A stretch of DNA of 64,000 nucleotides. Origin: Imperialibacter roseus (GTDB lineage Bacteria; Bacteroidota; Bacteroidia; Cytophagales; Cyclobacteriaceae). The DNA is taken from contig NZ_CP136051.1 of the NCBI RefSeq assembly GCF_032999765.1, positions 1,836,417 through 1,900,416 on the forward strand, given 5' to 3'. Within the stretch, counting starts at the first letter, position 1. Every line of letters starts with the position of its first letter. The position numbers were made by a program, and so were the translations under genes. Under the pieces are notes generated by a model. That model saw only the letters and a program-made list of their open reading frames with translations. It was not told the origin of the DNA and did not search any database. Below, piece after piece: positions 41,239 through 49,886 of this stretch.

Positions 41239-42680
41239 AAAACACTATTCATATAAATTACTTGGTGTTACTGGAAGCATTTGCTGGCCTGCTTGTATCC
41301 GTTGCGCTGTTGCTGCTTTTCACTTTCGCAGTGAGTGGTTGTACTCAAACGGAAAAAAGGGATGAAGCTGCTAAGCGCCCGAACGTTATTGTCATTCTCA
41401 CCGATCAGCACAACCCAAATGCAATAAGTGCTCATGGTAATAAGTACTTGAGCACACCAAATCTTGACTACCTGGTCAACAATGGGATAAGCTTTGCGAA
41501 CTCCTATTGCACAACACCTGTTTGTGGCCCGTCCCGAAGCAGTCTTATCACCGGTTTGATGCCTCATAACACCGGCGTCGATTACAACGGTGATTCAATG
41601 AAGGACGGAGTCAAAAACCTGGGTCAAATACTTAGCACCGAAGGATACGAAACAGTATGGGCCGGGAAATGGCATATCCCGGGTTCTTATCCTCAGCAGA
41701 AAGATATCGACACTCTGGCGGGGTTCAAGGTTATCGACTTTTATGAAAATGATAAGCCCTGGGATTTGGGTGCCGATACTGACGCCCCTTTGGCAGATGC
41801 CACGGCAGAATATATCCAGCAGTACAGCGGAGAGAAACCATTGCTGATGTACGTGCAGTTCCACAACCCCCACGACATTTGCCATTTTCCGAGAAAGCCT
41901 GAGAACTACCCGAATGTTGGGCCAGATGTAGTGCTTCCGCCTTTGCCGGCTAATCATGCCATAGACCCGAACGAACCCGAAATGATAGCAAACAGTCGTT
42001 TCCGGGACCACTATGGTGATGAGCTGCTCTTGTCGCAGGGTAACGACGAAACCAGGTGGAGAAATTACCTGTGGTACTATTATCGCAACACCGAAATGGT
42101 AGATGCCGAAATAGGTAAAGTGCTGGATGCACTGAGAGCTAAGGGAATGGATGAGAACACCATCATTGTCGTCAGCGCCGATCATGGCGATGGCATGGCG
42201 GAGAAGAAATGGGCAGCTAAGTTATCGTTGTACGACGGGCCTGCCAAAGTGCCGTTTGTGGTGTACTACAAAGACAAGGTAAAGGCGACTGGTGTTGACA
42301 ATCAACTGGTAGTGTCGGGTGCAGACGTGGTGCCAACCATTCTCGATTATATCGGTGTAAACAGCAATATAGTATTTGACGGAGTCAGCCGAAGACCCTA
42401 TATAGACTCGCATAAATATGACTCTGCTGACTTTGTAGTGACTGAGCTGGCCGTTGATCCATTTGATAAATCACTCACCGGCCGGATGATCCGAAACAAT
42501 CGGTACAAATACAATTACTATTCAAAAGGCGAGAGAAATGAGGAACTCTTTGACATGGTAAACGACCCGCTCGAAATGAGCAATCTGGCAGGCAATGAGG
42601 ATTATTTGTCTGTGAAGACGGAATTGAAGGGACAGCTAAAGAAGAGACTAACTGAGACAAAAGATCCCTTTCAGCTATGA
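41232..42680 (+). CDS. Family S1 sulfatase, lipoprotein
   Basis: A 482-residue formylglycine sulfatase. It carries an N-terminal hydrophobic segment ending FAVSGC (lipobox Cys37), then PNVIVILTDQHNPNAISAHG with the metal-binding Asp, and CTTPVCGPSRSSLITG, where Cys98-G-P-S-R is the motif converted to formylglycine. WAGKWHIPG, VVSADHGDGMAEKKW and GRMIRNNRYKYNYYSKGE are further family signatures. It would remove sulfate esters from the glycan before or during cleavage by the rhamnosidases. A sulfatase-modifying enzyme must be encoded elsewhere. It is coupled to the upstream lipoprotein gene by an overlap of 7 nt. Confidence 0.9.
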   Translation: MVKNTIHINYLVLLEAFAGLLVSVALLLLFTFAVSGCTQTEKRDEAAKRPNVIVILTDQHNPNAISAHGNKYLSTPNLDYLVNNGISFANSYCTTPVCGPSRSSLITGLMPHNTGVDYNGDSMKDGVKNLGQILSTEGYETVWAGKWHIPGSYPQQKDIDTLAGFKVIDFYENDKPWDLGADTDAPLADATAEYIQQYSGEKPLLMYVQFHNPHDICHFPRKPENYPNVGPDVVLPPLPANHAIDPNEPEMIANSRFRDHYGDELLLSQGNDETRWRNYLWYYYRNTEMVDAEIGKVLDALRAKGMDENTIIVVSADHGDGMAEKKWAAKLSLYDGPAKVPFVVYYKDKVKATGVDNQLVVSGADVVPTILDYIGVNSNIVFDGVSRRPYIDSHKYDSADFVVTELAVDPFDKSLTGRMIRNNRYKYNYYSKGERNEELFDMVNDPLEMSNLAGNEDYLSVKTELKGQLKKRLTETKDPFQL

Positions 42681-42711
42681 TTAAGCAACGAACGCATAGA
42701 AACACCCTAAC

Positions 42712-45594
42712 ATGAGAATGTTACTACTCATAGTCATAGCCTTTGTGGCGTTTTCTTGCTCTTCTGGTATGGAGTCGGGGCCCAGGGGCAACGCTGACTA
42801 TGATCGGTTGGTAAAAGGGTTTCAAAATCCCCCAACCGAAGCCAGGCCTAAAGTGTATTGGTGGTGGTTAAACGGATATGTGGACACCCTGAGATTGAGG
42901 GAGGAGTTGCGAGCCATAAAGGAAATCGGGTTAGGCGGCGTGGATGTTTTTGAAATCGGGGTGCCTGCGTCCGAAAATGTGGGGCAGGCCATTCCTGCTG
43001 GCCCGGCCTTTATGGGGCCGGAGTTTCTGGAGACACTTAAGGTAGTAGTGGACGAAGCAAGAAAGCTGGAACTTGAGGTGGGAATGAACCTGGCGAGTAG
43101 TTGGAATGCTGGCGGAAGCTGGACAAAGCCTGGACACGCAGCGAAGACTATCTATATGTCAAAGGTGAAGGCACATTCGGGCAGTACCCGGATCAAGGTG
43201 CCTTTTCCGACGATTCCCAAGCTGGACCCACGAGGAAGGACTCGTGTGATAAAATATGGAGATGATGGAAAACCGGAATTTCGAAGGGAGATAGCAGTTT
43301 TGGCGATTCCTAAAGAGGCAGATACGCCTTTGGACACGACCAGAATTGTCAATGTGTCGGCGTTTTTTGATTCGGAGGCAGATGTCCTTAGCTGGGTCGT
43401 TCCTGAAGGTGAATGGGAAATCCATCGATACGTCTGCGCCAATTCGGGAGAGCAGCTTTTTATGCCATCAGCCCAATCGGTAGGCCCCATCATCGATCAC
43501 TACGATTCATCTGCGACTCGTGCCCACCTTGAGTTCTTTGTTGACCAGATCAGACCGCTGGTTGACGATTTTGCTACTTCGCCCATCAAGTACTTTTACC
43601 TGGCGAGCTATGAAGCCAAAGACTTTGCCTGGAGCACCACTTTGCCGGAGTCCTTCAGACGAATGAATGGGTATGATATCGCCAAATTCCTCCCATTGCT
43701 TTTTGATAATAGCCTGTTTGATAAAGAGCTTGTCGAGCGGTTTCAGTTTGATCTCCGAATGACGTTGTCGGAGCTGATGATCAACAACCACTATCGCAAG
43801 GCAAAAGAAATTTCCAATAGTTACGGACTAAAGATCGCCTCAGAGGCCGGAGGCCCGGGGGTATACACCATTCCTGTGGAGGCACTAAAGGCATTGGGCT
43901 CACTCGATATTCCCCGGGGTGAGTTTTGGCACAGAACAACAAGAGTCGAAGATGGTGTCGATATTATCTGGTTGGTAAAAGAGATAGCAGCTGCCTCGCA
44001 TATTTACAAAAGAGGCATCGTTGAGGAGGAAGCGTTTACGAGTTTCATCAACGACTGGCAGGAGGGGCCCGCTGACCTCAAGCCACTGGCTGACAAGGCA
44101 TTCGCCGAAGGAATGAACAGGGTAGTGATTCATGGCTTTACGCACAATCCAAACGCTGAGGGTGTACCTGGCATAGGCTATTTTGCAGGCACTCATTTCA
44201 ATCCCAAATCAGGCTGGTGGAAAGTGGGCCGTCCCTTTGTGGACTACCTCTCACGGATTTCCTACGTGTTGCAGCAAACGGATTTTGTTGCGGATGTGCT
44301 TTATTACTGTGGCGACGATGTTCCCAACCTGGTGCCTCCAAAAAACACCCGGTTCAAAGTAGGCGATGGCTATGACTATGAGATCATCAACAAAGAAATT
44401 CTGCTAGGTCAGCTTACCGTTGAGAATGACAAATTGGTTTTACCCGGGGTTGGCTCGTATCACGCCCTCTACATAGGTGGAGCTGAGGCAAGCAGCTATG
44501 AGGTATTGGAAAAGCTGGCCGAATTGGCTTCAAAAGGAGCCATTGTTCTGGGAGAGAAGCCCGTGAGAACGGCCGGGTTGAGTAAAGACAATGAGATCGA
44601 AATAAAACTGACTGATTTTTCAGATAAAGTTTGGGCTCAGCCAGGGACGAACGTAAGGAGTGAAGAGGGGAAAATCTATTCCGGCATCTTACCCATTGAA
44701 GCACTTAAACAACTGAATGTCCCACCCGATTTTTCTTATCCCGAGAATGAGAATTCGAGCCTGGACTATATCCACTATCGGAAAGATGGTCTTGATTTTT
44801 ACCTGGTTCGCAACACAACTGATCAATGGGTGAACAGTACATGCCGTTTTCGACAGGAGAATAAATCGCCTGAAATATGGGATCCGACGACTGGCGAGAT
44901 AGCAGCAGTTCGAACCTTTGAGGAGGAAGGAGGGCAAGTGTCCCTGCCACTGTCATTGCCGCCCCACGGTGCGCAGCTAGTGTGTTTCACTCCACAAAAA
45001 TCAAAGGCAGAGGGCCAGCCCTTACCTGATTTGAATAACGTCTCCTGGTTTCGCTACGAAAGTGACGGAATTTATGTAACTGCTGGCGTTCCGATTCTAA
45101 CCGTCGACAAAGAGTGGACAGTAAAGTTTCCAAAAGGCTGGGGGGCGCCCGATTCGATGTTGCTGCCGGGCTTAGAACCTTTGACAAATAGCGACATCCC
45201 TGGTGTAAAGTACTTTTCAGGCACTGCCTCCTACACCACAAGTTTCGATTTCAGGAAGGGAAATAACGAAGCCAAAACTGTCATTCAGTTGGGAGACGTT
45301 TCCGAAGTGGCTGAAGTGTGGCTCAACGGACACTCCCTGGGTATTTCATGGACGCCACTCTTCCAGTATGATATCACTGATCAGGTAATAGTCGGCAAAA
45401 ATGAATTGAGGGTGGATATCACCAACAATTGGTCTAACCGGCTGGTCGGCGATGCCATCACTGGCGAAAAGTTTACCACCACCAATATCAAGGTGGTGAA
45501 TAGAACAAAAAAAATCGGTTGGGAGCATGTACCGTTGGTTCCGTCAGGCTTGATCGGGCCGGTTGAGATATATGAAATGAAAGCGATACGATGA
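42712..45594 (+). CDS. GH106-type alpha-L-rhamnosidase 1 (lipoprotein)
   Basis: A 960-residue enzyme. The signal MRMLLLIVIAFVAFSC ends in a lipobox Cys. It has the GH106 opening (RPKVYWWWLNGYVDTLRLRE, IGLGGVDVFEIG), then GMNLASSWNAGGSWT, the RYVCANSGEQLFMPS block, and candidate catalytic carboxylates in ASEAGGPG (about 376) and GIVEEEAFTSF (about 434-439). The C-terminal VAEVWLNGHSLGISW is a galactose-binding-like domain. It cleaves terminal alpha-L-rhamnose. It resembles the fourth GH106 (52838) more than the middle two by eye, and both are lipoproteins. The lipoprotein anchor suggests surface or periplasmic membrane attachment. Confidence 0.88.
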   Translation: MRMLLLIVIAFVAFSCSSGMESGPRGNADYDRLVKGFQNPPTEARPKVYWWWLNGYVDTLRLREELRAIKEIGLGGVDVFEIGVPASENVGQAIPAGPAFMGPEFLETLKVVVDEARKLELEVGMNLASSWNAGGSWTKPGHAAKTIYMSKVKAHSGSTRIKVPFPTIPKLDPRGRTRVIKYGDDGKPEFRREIAVLAIPKEADTPLDTTRIVNVSAFFDSEADVLSWVVPEGEWEIHRYVCANSGEQLFMPSAQSVGPIIDHYDSSATRAHLEFFVDQIRPLVDDFATSPIKYFYLASYEAKDFAWSTTLPESFRRMNGYDIAKFLPLLFDNSLFDKELVERFQFDLRMTLSELMINNHYRKAKEISNSYGLKIASEAGGPGVYTIPVEALKALGSLDIPRGEFWHRTTRVEDGVDIIWLVKEIAAASHIYKRGIVEEEAFTSFINDWQEGPADLKPLADKAFAEGMNRVVIHGFTHNPNAEGVPGIGYFAGTHFNPKSGWWKVGRPFVDYLSRISYVLQQTDFVADVLYYCGDDVPNLVPPKNTRFKVGDGYDYEIINKEILLGQLTVENDKLVLPGVGSYHALYIGGAEASSYEVLEKLAELASKGAIVLGEKPVRTAGLSKDNEIEIKLTDFSDKVWAQPGTNVRSEEGKIYSGILPIEALKQLNVPPDFSYPENENSSLDYIHYRKDGLDFYLVRNTTDQWVNSTCRFRQENKSPEIWDPTTGEIAAVRTFEEEGGQVSLPLSLPPHGAQLVCFTPQKSKAEGQPLPDLNNVSWFRYESDGIYVTAGVPILTVDKEWTVKFPKGWGAPDSMLLPGLEPLTNSDIPGVKYFSGTASYTTSFDFRKGNNEAKTVIQLGDVSEVAEVWLNGHSLGISWTPLFQYDITDQVIVGKNELRVDITNNWSNRLVGDAITGEKFTTTNIKVVNRTKKIGWEHVPLVPSGLIGPVEIYEMKAIR

Positions 45595-46826
45595 AAGTAA
45601 ACGGAGAGGCCATGAGGTGCCAAATAAACTATTCGAGATTGATGAACAATGCCATGAAAGTACTGGCAGTGGTCGCTTTGTTTGCTTGCCAGCCGCCTGT
45701 TCAGGAAGAAAAAGAAGCTGCTGCCAGTGAACCTCAATATGATGTTGCTGCCTACGTTTGGCCGTCGTGCCACCACGATGAGCGGTTTGGCGACATGCTG
45801 TGGCCTGATAGGATGGGCGAGTGGGAGGTAATAAAAAAAGGAACACCACGATTCGAAGGGCACTATCAACCGAAGGTTCCGTTGTGGGAATATGAGCCGG
45901 ACAATGACCCAAAGGTGATGGAACGCTGGATAGAGACTGCAACCGACTACGGCGTAAACACTTTCATTTTTGACTGGTACTGGTTCGGTGACGGCCCTTT
46001 TCTGGAGAGCTCACTCAATGACGGGTTTCTCAAAGCGAGCAACAACGAGAAAATGAACTTTTACCTGATGTGGGCCAACCACGATGTGAAGCAGAACTAC
46101 TGGAATGTCCACAAATACAAGGACGTTGACACGTTGCTTTGGGATGGTGCTGTTGACCTGGTAAATTTCAAAATCATTGTGGACAGGGTGATTAATAATT
46201 ATTTCAAAAAGCCCAATTACTACAAAATTGATGGTAAACCCGTCTTTTCCATCTTCAGCGTTGCAAACCTGGTAGAAGGACTAGGCGGGCTTGACGAAGC
46301 TGCGGATGCTCTCAACTATTTCAGGGAAGAAACGAAGAACGCAGGCTTCCCCGGGCTGCATATTCAGTTGATTAATTTTGGAGTTCCCAATGAAAACGCC
46401 CTTCAATCTATTAAAGCACTAGGGGCTAATAGCGTCACTAAATACAACTGGGGCGGCCCGCATCCAGAAGATTATGTCCAGTGGGGCGTTGAGTCGATGG
46501 ACAAAAGGCAACAATGGGACGAGGCACTGGATATCCCGGTCTTCCCCAATGCTTCGATTGGCTGGGATGATTCACCGAGGTTTCCACACAAAGGAAAAGC
46601 GGACATCGTCCATTACAACAAAACACCAGAAGCCTTTGCGTCATTTCTCCAAAAATCGAAGGAATACTGTGACAGTCATCCAGAGCAACCAAAGTTGATA
46701 ACAATATTTTCCTGGAACGAATGGATTGAAGGCGGATACCTTTTGCCTGATATGCTGTACGGCTACCAATACCTTGAAGCAGTGAAGAAGGTGACCTACG
46801 GGGGTTCGGAGAAGACTGGCCCATGA
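45591..46826 (+). CDS. GH99-like/WbsX-type glycan enzyme, lipoprotein
   Basis: Up to 411 residues. The first ATG overlaps the previous stop (ATGA); the starts at 45642 or 45654 give a cleaner lipoprotein signal (MKVLAVVALFACQ). The body matches the glycosyltransferase WbsX / GH99-like family (PF14307): YVWPSCHHDERFGDMLWPDR, VNTFIFDWYWFGDG, YYKIDGKPVFSIFSV and ITIFSWNEWIEGGYLLP. GH99 proper are endo-mannosidases, but WbsX proteins occur in O-antigen clusters, and in PULs they often accompany rhamnosidases. It probably acts on an internal linkage of the target glycan, after export. Its exact activity is unproven. Confidence 0.8.
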   Translation: MKVNGEAMRCQINYSRLMNNAMKVLAVVALFACQPPVQEEKEAAASEPQYDVAAYVWPSCHHDERFGDMLWPDRMGEWEVIKKGTPRFEGHYQPKVPLWEYEPDNDPKVMERWIETATDYGVNTFIFDWYWFGDGPFLESSLNDGFLKASNNEKMNFYLMWANHDVKQNYWNVHKYKDVDTLLWDGAVDLVNFKIIVDRVINNYFKKPNYYKIDGKPVFSIFSVANLVEGLGGLDEAADALNYFREETKNAGFPGLHIQLINFGVPNENALQSIKALGANSVTKYNWGGPHPEDYVQWGVESMDKRQQWDEALDIPVFPNASIGWDDSPRFPHKGKADIVHYNKTPEAFASFLQKSKEYCDSHPEQPKLITIFSWNEWIEGGYLLPDMLYGYQYLEAVKKVTYGGSEKTGP

Positions 46827-46891
46827 GAGACATTAAGGAATAACCACGGCGTCCTAAGCAGAGTCGGTTTGAATTATACACATACACTACT

Positions 46892-49819
46892 ATGAAAACA
46901 CGATTTTCGACATTTATTGCCCTTGGATTATTCGTTTGTCTGCAATGCAATTTTGCCGTTGGGCAAAGCACATCTGCCTACGAGCAGGTCAAGTCATCGT
47001 TTCAATCTCCACCCCAAAGCGCCCGACCCAAGGTTTACTGGTGGTGGCTCAACGGAAATGTGGACAGTGTTAGGGTGAAGGAAGAAATAGCCGCCATGGA
47101 CAGAGCGGGGCTTTCGGGGTTTGATCTTTTTGAAACGGGTGTGCCTCCGGTAGATACAATGGTTGAAGCAGGGCCGGCATTTCTAAGCAAAGAATCCCTC
47201 AAGGTGATCAGGGTGGCGCTGGAGGAAGCTAAGAAAAGGAATATGGACGTGGGCTTCAATATGGCCAGCAGTTGGAATGCAGGTGGAACGTGGGTAACTC
47301 CCGAAAATTCCGCTAAATCGATTTATGATTCGAGAATAGAGGTAAAGGGCAAGTCGGGGGGCAATATAAAGCTCCCGTTCCCTCAGATTTCAAAAATAGA
47401 TGCAGCTGGGAAAACAAGGGTAATTCAGTACCAACGAAATGGGAAGCCGGTGTTTTACCAGGAAGTGGCCGTTGTAGCCATACCGTTGAAAAATGGAAAG
47501 CCTGACTGGGATCCGGCAAAGATCGTTGATGTTTCCAGCCAATTTGATCCGGAAAGTGAAAAACTGAACTGGACACTGACAGGTGACTGGGAGGTGCACC
47601 GCTACATCTGCTCCAATTCTGGCGAGCAGTTAAAGCGACCAAGTAAGTACTCCTCCGGCCCTATCATCGACCACTTCGACGCACAGGCCACCGAAGCCCA
47701 TTTTCTTCATATTATCAATGTGCTGACAGAAGAAATGGGCGACTTGAGGAACACTGCGCTGAAAAACCTTTACCTGGCTAGCTATGAGGCCACCGGCTTT
47801 ACGTGGACGACCACATTGCCAGCTGTGTTCAAGGCACTCACCAGCTACGAAATAAATAAATTCCTGCCCGTGCTCCTTAATCAGTCATCTTTCGAGAAAG
47901 GAGTTGTTGAAAAGTTTATGAAAGATTATCAGCGGACTTTGTCGGAGCTGATGATCACCAATTTTTATAAGAAAGCGAAGGAGGTAGCCAACGCACATGG
48001 TCTGAAAATCAATTCTGAAGCAGGTGGCCCAGGTATGCCGATGCACAATGTGCCCGCTGAGCCTCTCAAGGCTCTCGGTGCGCTTGACCTTCCCCGTGGT
48101 GAATTTTGGATCAACTACAATGCTTACAATGACCAGGGAGTAGATTTTCTGCGGGTCGTGAAGGAAGTGTCCTCTGCGTCTCATATCTACGGTAGGGGCA
48201 TCGTGGAAGAGGAAGCCTTCACTTCATCTTTGAACTGGCAGGAAGGCCCGTTTGATATGAAGCCAACCGGCGACCGGGCGTTTTGCGAGGGCATGAATAG
48301 GGTGGTGATTCATGGGTTTAGCCACAACCCAAGCGGAATTGGTTATCCGGGCATCGTTTACCATGCAGGCACACATTTCAATGATAAAAGAATATGGCAC
48401 CCGAAAATACGGCCTTTCACTGACTACCTGGCCAGGGTTTCTGCAGTGTTCCAGCAGACCGATTTTGTAGCCGATGTGCTATACTACTATGGGGATGCGG
48501 TGCCGAACTACGCAGGACCGAAAAATGGTCGTTTCATGGCTGGCCTGGGCTACGACTATGATGTCATCAATACTGAGATTCTTTTGCAGCTGAAAGTGAA
48601 GGATGGAAAGCTTGTATTGCCTACGGGTGGTCAGTACAACCTATTGGCGCTGGAGGATGAGGGAGACATTAACCCAGCAGTGTTGCTGAAAATAGAGGAG
48701 CTGGTAAGTGCAGGGGCTACTATCACCGGAGCCAAACCAAAAAAAGTATCGGACAGGCCAGGAGGAACGCCGGCCATGGCCGCTATGATTGATAAAGTTT
48801 GGAATCAAAACTCAAAGGCGAAAGTAGTGGCCGGAAAGCAGCCATTCGAAGTGTTGCAGGCCAACAACATTGGCCCCGATATCAATTATTCGGACATAGC
48901 GCTCAACACACTCGACTACATTCACTACAACAAGAATGGCCTGGATTTTTACTTCGTAAGAAACACCACCGACGAATGGGTGTCAAGGGAAATCAGCTTC
49001 CGGCAGCAGGCCAGGGTGCCGGAGATATGGGATCCAATAAATGGGTCAATTTCACCGGCAACCATCTACAATCAGAACGGCAAATACATTCAACTACCAG
49101 TTTCACTACCACCTATGGGCTCGACTTTTGTTGTTTTCAAGCCAGGAAAGCAAGAGGTGAAGTTCTCAAAAATTACGGGAACTCAACAGCATCCACCTAT
49201 GCTCAACTACACACCCGATGGAGTGTTTGTGATGGAAGCAGGTGCTTTTGAAGTGAAAAAGCAAGACCAATCCTTACCCCTTATTAACAATGTAAATGTT
49301 GAAACCTTAACTGGAGCCTGGGAAGTATTCTTTTCTCTGGAATGGGGTGGGCCTGAAAGGAGGCTGTTTCCAGAGTTGAGCTCATGGACAGACTCTGAGG
49401 AAGAGAGCATAAAATACTATTCGGGGATGGCCAGGTACAAAAAGCCATTCTATCACGACGTCAATGCAACGCTCATGAAAGACCAACGGGTGTTTCTCGA
49501 TCTTGGCGACCTTTCAAAAGTAGGTGAAGTGTGGCTCAACGGAGAACCGCTGGGAATCACCTGGGCAAAGCCTTACCGGTTCGATATTACCGACAAACTT
49601 AAAGCAGGCAACAACCTGGTGGAGATAGAAATTGCCAACGTTTGGGCCAATCGTATCATAGGAGACGCCCGGACGGATGGAAAGGACTATACTTATTCCA
49701 ACGTGCTAACAACAACAGTTGTAGGTTTTGGTAGGCAGCGATTTTCCTGGGAAGAAACCCCGTTGGTAGAATCAGGCTTGCTGGGGCCCGTGCGATTGAT
49801 TACTGTGAGCCCGCTGTAA
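46892..49819 (+). CDS. GH106-type alpha-L-rhamnosidase 2
   Basis: A 975-residue secreted enzyme with a Sec signal (MKTRFSTFIALGLFVCLQCN, cleaved after VGQ). The GH106 core is ARPKVYWWWLNGNVDSVRVK, GFNMASSWNAGGTW, NSEAGGPGMPMHNVP (about 374) and RGIVEEEAFTSS (about 435). The C-terminal GEVWLNGEPLGITWAKPYRF is the beta-sandwich domain. It and the next gene are the same length and share long identical stretches, so they look like a tandem duplicate. It lacks the lipobox of the first and fourth copies and is probably periplasmic. Expected to act on oligosaccharides imported by SusCD. Confidence 0.88.
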   Translation: MKTRFSTFIALGLFVCLQCNFAVGQSTSAYEQVKSSFQSPPQSARPKVYWWWLNGNVDSVRVKEEIAAMDRAGLSGFDLFETGVPPVDTMVEAGPAFLSKESLKVIRVALEEAKKRNMDVGFNMASSWNAGGTWVTPENSAKSIYDSRIEVKGKSGGNIKLPFPQISKIDAAGKTRVIQYQRNGKPVFYQEVAVVAIPLKNGKPDWDPAKIVDVSSQFDPESEKLNWTLTGDWEVHRYICSNSGEQLKRPSKYSSGPIIDHFDAQATEAHFLHIINVLTEEMGDLRNTALKNLYLASYEATGFTWTTTLPAVFKALTSYEINKFLPVLLNQSSFEKGVVEKFMKDYQRTLSELMITNFYKKAKEVANAHGLKINSEAGGPGMPMHNVPAEPLKALGALDLPRGEFWINYNAYNDQGVDFLRVVKEVSSASHIYGRGIVEEEAFTSSLNWQEGPFDMKPTGDRAFCEGMNRVVIHGFSHNPSGIGYPGIVYHAGTHFNDKRIWHPKIRPFTDYLARVSAVFQQTDFVADVLYYYGDAVPNYAGPKNGRFMAGLGYDYDVINTEILLQLKVKDGKLVLPTGGQYNLLALEDEGDINPAVLLKIEELVSAGATITGAKPKKVSDRPGGTPAMAAMIDKVWNQNSKAKVVAGKQPFEVLQANNIGPDINYSDIALNTLDYIHYNKNGLDFYFVRNTTDEWVSREISFRQQARVPEIWDPINGSISPATIYNQNGKYIQLPVSLPPMGSTFVVFKPGKQEVKFSKITGTQQHPPMLNYTPDGVFVMEAGAFEVKKQDQSLPLINNVNVETLTGAWEVFFSLEWGGPERRLFPELSSWTDSEEESIKYYSGMARYKKPFYHDVNATLMKDQRVFLDLGDLSKVGEVWLNGEPLGITWAKPYRFDITDKLKAGNNLVEIEIANVWANRIIGDARTDGKDYTYSNVLTTTVVGFGRQRFSWEETPLVESGLLGPVRLITVSPL

Positions 49820-49886
49820 CAGGTGGGAAAAATTGAACCAATTGATTGAAATATTAACCCCATTTAGAAATATAACACGCTATATC

